NCBI GenBank assembly: GCA_938023885.1
Contig: CALJCU010000063.1
Span: 1 to 9,047 of the forward strand
Direction: 5' to 3'
DNA: 9,047 nucleotides
Origin: an uncultured Prevotella sp.
GTDB taxonomy: Bacteria > Bacteroidota > Bacteroidia > Bacteroidales > Bacteroidaceae
In this document: positions 6,775-9,047 of the stretch, one piece after another
Position numbering within the stretch: the first letter of the stretch is position 1
How the letters are laid out: every line of letters begins with the position of its first letter
Program-made: the position numbers and the translations under genes
Notes under the pieces: model-generated
Seen by the model: the letters and a program-made list of their open reading frames with translations, nothing else
The model's database searches: none
Told to the model about the DNA's origin: nothing

Positions 6775-7881
6775 ATGACAATTGGAATACCTAAAGAGTT
6801 GAAGAACAATGAGAACCGCGTAGGGATGACCCCCGCAGGCGTTGCAGAGTTGAAAAAACATGGTCACACTGTCTACGTGCAGCATACAGCAGGCCAGAAC
6901 AGTGGCTTCAGTGACGAGGAGTACAAAGCTGTTGGTGCCAAGATCCTGCCTACTATAAAAGACGTGTACGCACAGTCCGACATGATTGTCAAGGTCAAAG
7001 AGCCCATAGAACCGGAATATGCGCTCATCAAGAAAAACCAGTTGGTGTTCACCTATTTCCATTTTGCATGTGACAGACCGCTCACGGATGCCATGATCAA
7101 GAGCGAGGCTGTGTGCCTTGCCTACGAGACGGTGCAGAAAGCAGACCATTCACTGCCGTTGCTCATCCCGATGAGTGAGGTGGCGGGGCGCATGGCAGCT
7201 CTCAATGGAGCGTTCTATCTCCAGAAGACAAAAGGTGGAAAGGGCAAGCTCATCAGCGGTGTGCCAGGCGTGAAACCGACAAAGGTGCTCGTCCTTGGGG
7301 GCGGCACCGTGGGTGAGGCTGCTGCCCGCATGGCTGCCGGCATGGGAGCCGATGTCACTATCACAGACATCTCTCTGCCCCGTCTGCGCCAGTTGGAGAT
7401 GGAGCTGCCGCCCAACGTCCATACCCTTTACTCCTCGGAGCATAACATCCGCAAGGAACTGCCGGACGTGGATATCGTCATCGGATCTGTCCTCGTGCCA
7501 GGTGACAAGACTCCTCACCTCATCACGCGCGACATGCTCAGACTCATGGAGAAAGGCACGGTGCTCGTTGATGTCGCCATCGACCAGGGCGGCTGCTTCG
7601 AAACCTCACACCCCACCACACATACCGACCCCGTGTATGAGGTGGACGGTATCCTCCACTATTGTGTCGCCAATATCCCCGGAGCCGTACCCTATACCTC
7701 GACAATGGCGCTTACAAATGCCACGCTTCGCTATGCCATAGCCCTTGCTGACAAAGGCTGGCGTCAGGCATGCAAGGATGATGAAGCGCTCTGCCGTGGC
7801 CTCAACATCGTCAGCGGAAAGGTGACATTCAAGGCTGTCGCTGATGTCTGGGGACTTTCATATGAGCCGGCAAAGCTATAA
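6775..7881 (+). CDS. ald: Alanine dehydrogenase
   Basis: NAD-dependent cytoplasmic enzyme that interconverts L-alanine with pyruvate plus ammonia, linking nitrogen and carbon metabolism. The 368-residue length is normal. It opens with the family signature IGIPKELKNNENRVGMTP (3-20). Catalytic and pyruvate-binding residues known from the family are in place: Arg15, Lys75 (VKVKEP), His96 (FTYFHFA) and Asp270 (VDVAIDQGG). The NAD-binding Rossmann motif is VLVLGGGTVGEAAA (171-184), with Asp198 after the second strand as the likely ribose-contacting acid. VANIPGAVPYTST (~299-311) is a further family motif. NAD(P) transhydrogenase alpha subunits share this fold, but the length and the full set of alanine dehydrogenase residues argue against that. 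It is a single gene, closed by a strong terminator. Confidence 0.96.
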   Translation: MTIGIPKELKNNENRVGMTPAGVAELKKHGHTVYVQHTAGQNSGFSDEEYKAVGAKILPTIKDVYAQSDMIVKVKEPIEPEYALIKKNQLVFTYFHFACDRPLTDAMIKSEAVCLAYETVQKADHSLPLLIPMSEVAGRMAALNGAFYLQKTKGGKGKLISGVPGVKPTKVLVLGGGTVGEAAARMAAGMGADVTITDISLPRLRQLEMELPPNVHTLYSSEHNIRKELPDVDIVIGSVLVPGDKTPHLITRDMLRLMEKGTVLVDVAIDQGGCFETSHPTTHTDPVYEVDGILHYCVANIPGAVPYTSTMALTNATLRYAIALADKGWRQACKDDEALCRGLNIVSGKVTFKAVADVWGLSYEPAKL

Positions 7882-7938
7882 TGTGAGATTATACAAGATT
7901 GTAATAATAACAAAACTTAAAGAAGATGTTATTAGACT

Positions 7939-7972
7939 AAAAACGAGACGAGAATGCACGCGTCTCGTTTTT
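7939..7972 (+). terminator. Rho-independent terminator after ald
   Basis: A perfect 12-bp stem (7939-7950 AAAAACGAGACG with 7961-7972 CGTCTCGTTTTT) closes a 10-base loop and runs into TTGTTTTG. It lies 57 bases after the ald stop. A weaker 7-bp inverted repeat (7906-7912 with 7927-7933, AATAACA/TGTTATT) lies just upstream. Confidence 0.9.
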
Positions 7973-7978
7973 GTTTTG

Positions 7979-7986
7979 TATTTTTG
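7979..7986 (+). promoter_or_regulatory. Probable -7 promoter box for tpx
   Basis: TATTTTTG matches TAnnTTTG and lies immediately after the ald terminator tail. It implies a tpx leader of about 75 bases. No clear TTG is found at -33, where the terminator loop and 3' arm lie. I saw no convincing riboswitch or leader structure between it and ATG 8069. Confidence 0.4.
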
Positions 7987-8068
7987 CAACTGTCAACCAG
8001 ACATATAGGCATCACCCCGCGGCGATACCATTGCACAGTAATAATACAAAGTTTTAAATATAAACATT

Positions 8069-8569
8069 ATGGCACAAGTTAGTTTAATGGGCACAGCGAT
8101 GAACACCATCGGCAACCTGCCCGCAAAGGAGAGTATGGCACCTGATTTTGAAGCAACGAAAGGTGACCTCACAAGTTTGAAACTGAGCGACCTCCGCGGC
8201 AAGCGCGTCGTACTGAATATCTTCCCGAGTCTCGACACAGCAACCTGCGCTGCTTCCGTGCGTCACTTCAATGCCGACGCTTCGAAGCTCAACAACACCG
8301 TTGTGCTCTGCATCTCCGAGGATCTGCCTTTCGCCCAAGGTCGTTTCTGCACCACTGAGGGTCTGAAGAATGTCGTGCCCGTATCCTTGTTCCGTTCTCC
8401 GGAATTTGGTAGGGCTTACGGCACACAGATCGCCGATGGACCGATGCGTGGCCTGCAGGCCCGCGCCGTCGTTGTCGTAGACGAGAACGGTAAGGTCATC
8501 TACACACAGCTTGTGGAGAAAATCGAGAATGAGCCCGATTATGCATCGGCACTCGCAGCGCTTAAATAA
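8069..8569 (+). CDS. tpx: Thiol peroxidase (atypical 2-Cys peroxiredoxin)
   Basis: Thioredoxin-fold peroxidase that reduces hydrogen peroxide and organic hydroperoxides and is recycled by thioredoxin; soluble, 166 residues, full family length. The peroxidatic cysteine is Cys60 in PSLDTATCAASVRHFN, and the resolving cysteine is Cys94 in CISEDLPFAQGRFC, the standard Tpx arrangement (E. coli Cys61 and Cys95). APDFEA (24-29) and GRAYG are also typical. In Tpx these two cysteines form an intramolecular disulfide, unlike AhpC. No signal peptide is present, so it probably acts in the cytoplasm. It appears monocistronic, with a promoter box after the ald terminator and a strong inverted repeat 24 bases after its stop. 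An oxidative-stress role follows from the family; no regulator site is seen. Confidence 0.96.
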   Translation: MAQVSLMGTAMNTIGNLPAKESMAPDFEATKGDLTSLKLSDLRGKRVVLNIFPSLDTATCAASVRHFNADASKLNNTVVLCISEDLPFAQGRFCTTEGLKNVVPVSLFRSPEFGRAYGTQIADGPMRGLQARAVVVVDENGKVIYTQLVEKIENEPDYASALAALK

Positions 8570-8576
8570 GAATGAA

Positions 8577-8924
8577 TCATCCGCTAAATGTGGGCGCATA
8601 TGCAAAGTTCCGTGGAAGGGCTACCCAGGAACTTTGCATATGCGCCTTCTTTTCTCTTCCTATCTTTCCTCTATGCTTGATGAAATAAGGGTTGACGGGT
8701 CGCATGTGGAAATGGGGCGCAAGGACTCGCCAGATGGGAATCCGGTAAACGCTCGTGCTCTCCATAGATACTTCGTCTACATTATGGGCGGGCAACAAGT
8801 CACGCATCTGCTGCAGCCGGAATGTTAAAACTCCGAAAACTTTCTCGATTAATTCGCCTTCCCCGGTCAAAATACAAAGATAAACACTATCTTTGTGAAC
8901 GTCAAGGCCGCATACTGCTCTCAT
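8577..8924 (-). pseudogene. IS110-family transposase, 3'-truncated remnant
   Basis: Residues 1-83 from ATG 8924 match the N-terminal RuvC-like (DEDD) domain of IS110-family transposases: MRAVCGLDVHKDSVYL with the first catalytic Asp8, and SMESTSVY with the catalytic Glu55. Matching then stops at PYFIK (79-83), where the family normally continues with a GRKSDVKDA-type segment holding the next catalytic Asp residues. The frame continues for 32 unrelated residues that are only the reverse reading of the tpx terminator region, ending at 8577. The other DEDD acids and the serine-bearing C-terminal Tnp_20 domain are missing, so it cannot transpose. The upstream TTG at 8951 is in frame, but ATG 8924 fits the family start. 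Arg61 stands where I would expect Trp (YWIPIW), a possible decay mutation. Break point is about 8675. Confidence 0.85.
8593..8646. terminator. 19-bp perfect inverted repeat, probable tpx terminator
   Basis: Left arm 8593-8611 (GGCGCATATGCAAAGTTCC) and right arm 8628-8646 are exact reverse complements around a 16-base loop. A pyrimidine-rich tract with T runs (8647-8670) follows on the plus strand, so it can end tpx transcription. The stem is longer than usual for a terminator and it also lies inside the tail of the convergent transposase remnant, so it might instead be a repeated palindromic element. Confidence 0.7.
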
Positions 8925-9047
8925 AAGCCTAACTTTTAGAGGGTTAAACAATTAAGACCTCAAAGATAGCAAATAATTGTGACTTAGAGCACGTAAAATA
9001 GGATTGGGCGTATGCCGGCCTTGATTTTCCTTGTTATAGCCACAGCG
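8675..9047 (-). mobile_element. IS110-family insertion sequence fragment (5' part)
   Basis: The fragment holds the first 83 transposase codons and 123 bases of upstream non-coding sequence, which reaches the window edge; the outer IS end was not identified. In IS110-group elements such as IS621 the bridge RNA gene lies in this 5' non-coding end, so 8925-9047 may contain part of one, but I could not fold it convincingly. The inner break at ~8675 is not an IS terminus, so this is a truncated or rearranged copy or an assembly junction. Confidence 0.75.
8961..8968 (-). promoter_or_regulatory. Possible -7 promoter box of the IS110 transposase
   Basis: On the minus strand TATCTTTG fits TAnnTTTG and lies 36 bases before ATG 8924. 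No clear TTG occurs at -33. If active it would transcribe the truncated transposase toward tpx, antisense to the tpx terminator. Confidence 0.35.

Noticed and set aside
7150..7518. 122-residue minus-strand open frame inside ald
   Set aside because: It is antisense to the nucleotide-binding domain of ald and has no own signals.
8084..8605. 173-residue minus-strand open frame opposite tpx
   Set aside because: It is a full antisense shadow of tpx, whose catalytic motifs are intact; no family resemblance was seen.

Overview
The window looks like chromosomal DNA of a member of the Bacteroidota, most probably Prevotellaceae. This rests on TAnnTTTG-type promoter boxes, mostly weak or absent Shine-Dalgarno sequences, protein sequences of Bacteroidota character, a Na+-type K+-dependent membrane pyrophosphatase and an IS110-family remnant. 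No RNA gene or CRISPR array was seen.

Left part (1-5106, all minus strand): a tightly packed run reads from a strong promoter at 5133-5163. It encodes a Memo/AMMECR1 fusion protein (AmmeMemoRadiSam proteins B and A), the radical SAM enzyme of the same system (AmrS), a membrane-bound pyrophosphatase (HppA) and the start of a metallophosphoesterase lipoprotein. Gaps are 31, 28 and 7 bases and no terminator is seen between genes, so one operon is likely. The last gene is abnormal. After residue ~114 the metallophosphoesterase sequence stops and continues in frame as what looks like the plug domain of a TonB-dependent receptor, then runs off the window edge.

Middle (5107-8569, plus strand): a divergent promoter region is followed by a MATE-family multidrug/Na+ antiporter, alanine dehydrogenase (ald) and thiol peroxidase (tpx). 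These appear to be separate transcription units. A strong intrinsic terminator follows ald, and a 19-bp perfect inverted repeat follows tpx.

Right part (8570-9047): an IS110-family transposase fragment on the minus strand, convergent with tpx. It keeps the 5' non-coding leader and about 83 codons of the N-terminal domain, then breaks into unrelated sequence.

Functionally, the pyrophosphatase uses biosynthetic PPi to pump Na+ and possibly H+. The MATE transporter could draw on that gradient. Ald links alanine to pyruvate and ammonia, and Tpx removes peroxides. The AmmeMemoRadiSam genes form a conserved three-domain system whose reaction I do not know. Points of most interest are the two broken genes at the window edges, the AmmeMemoRadiSam/pyrophosphatase operon, the unclear start of the Memo/AMMECR1 fusion, and a TAATAC motif placed just before several start codons.
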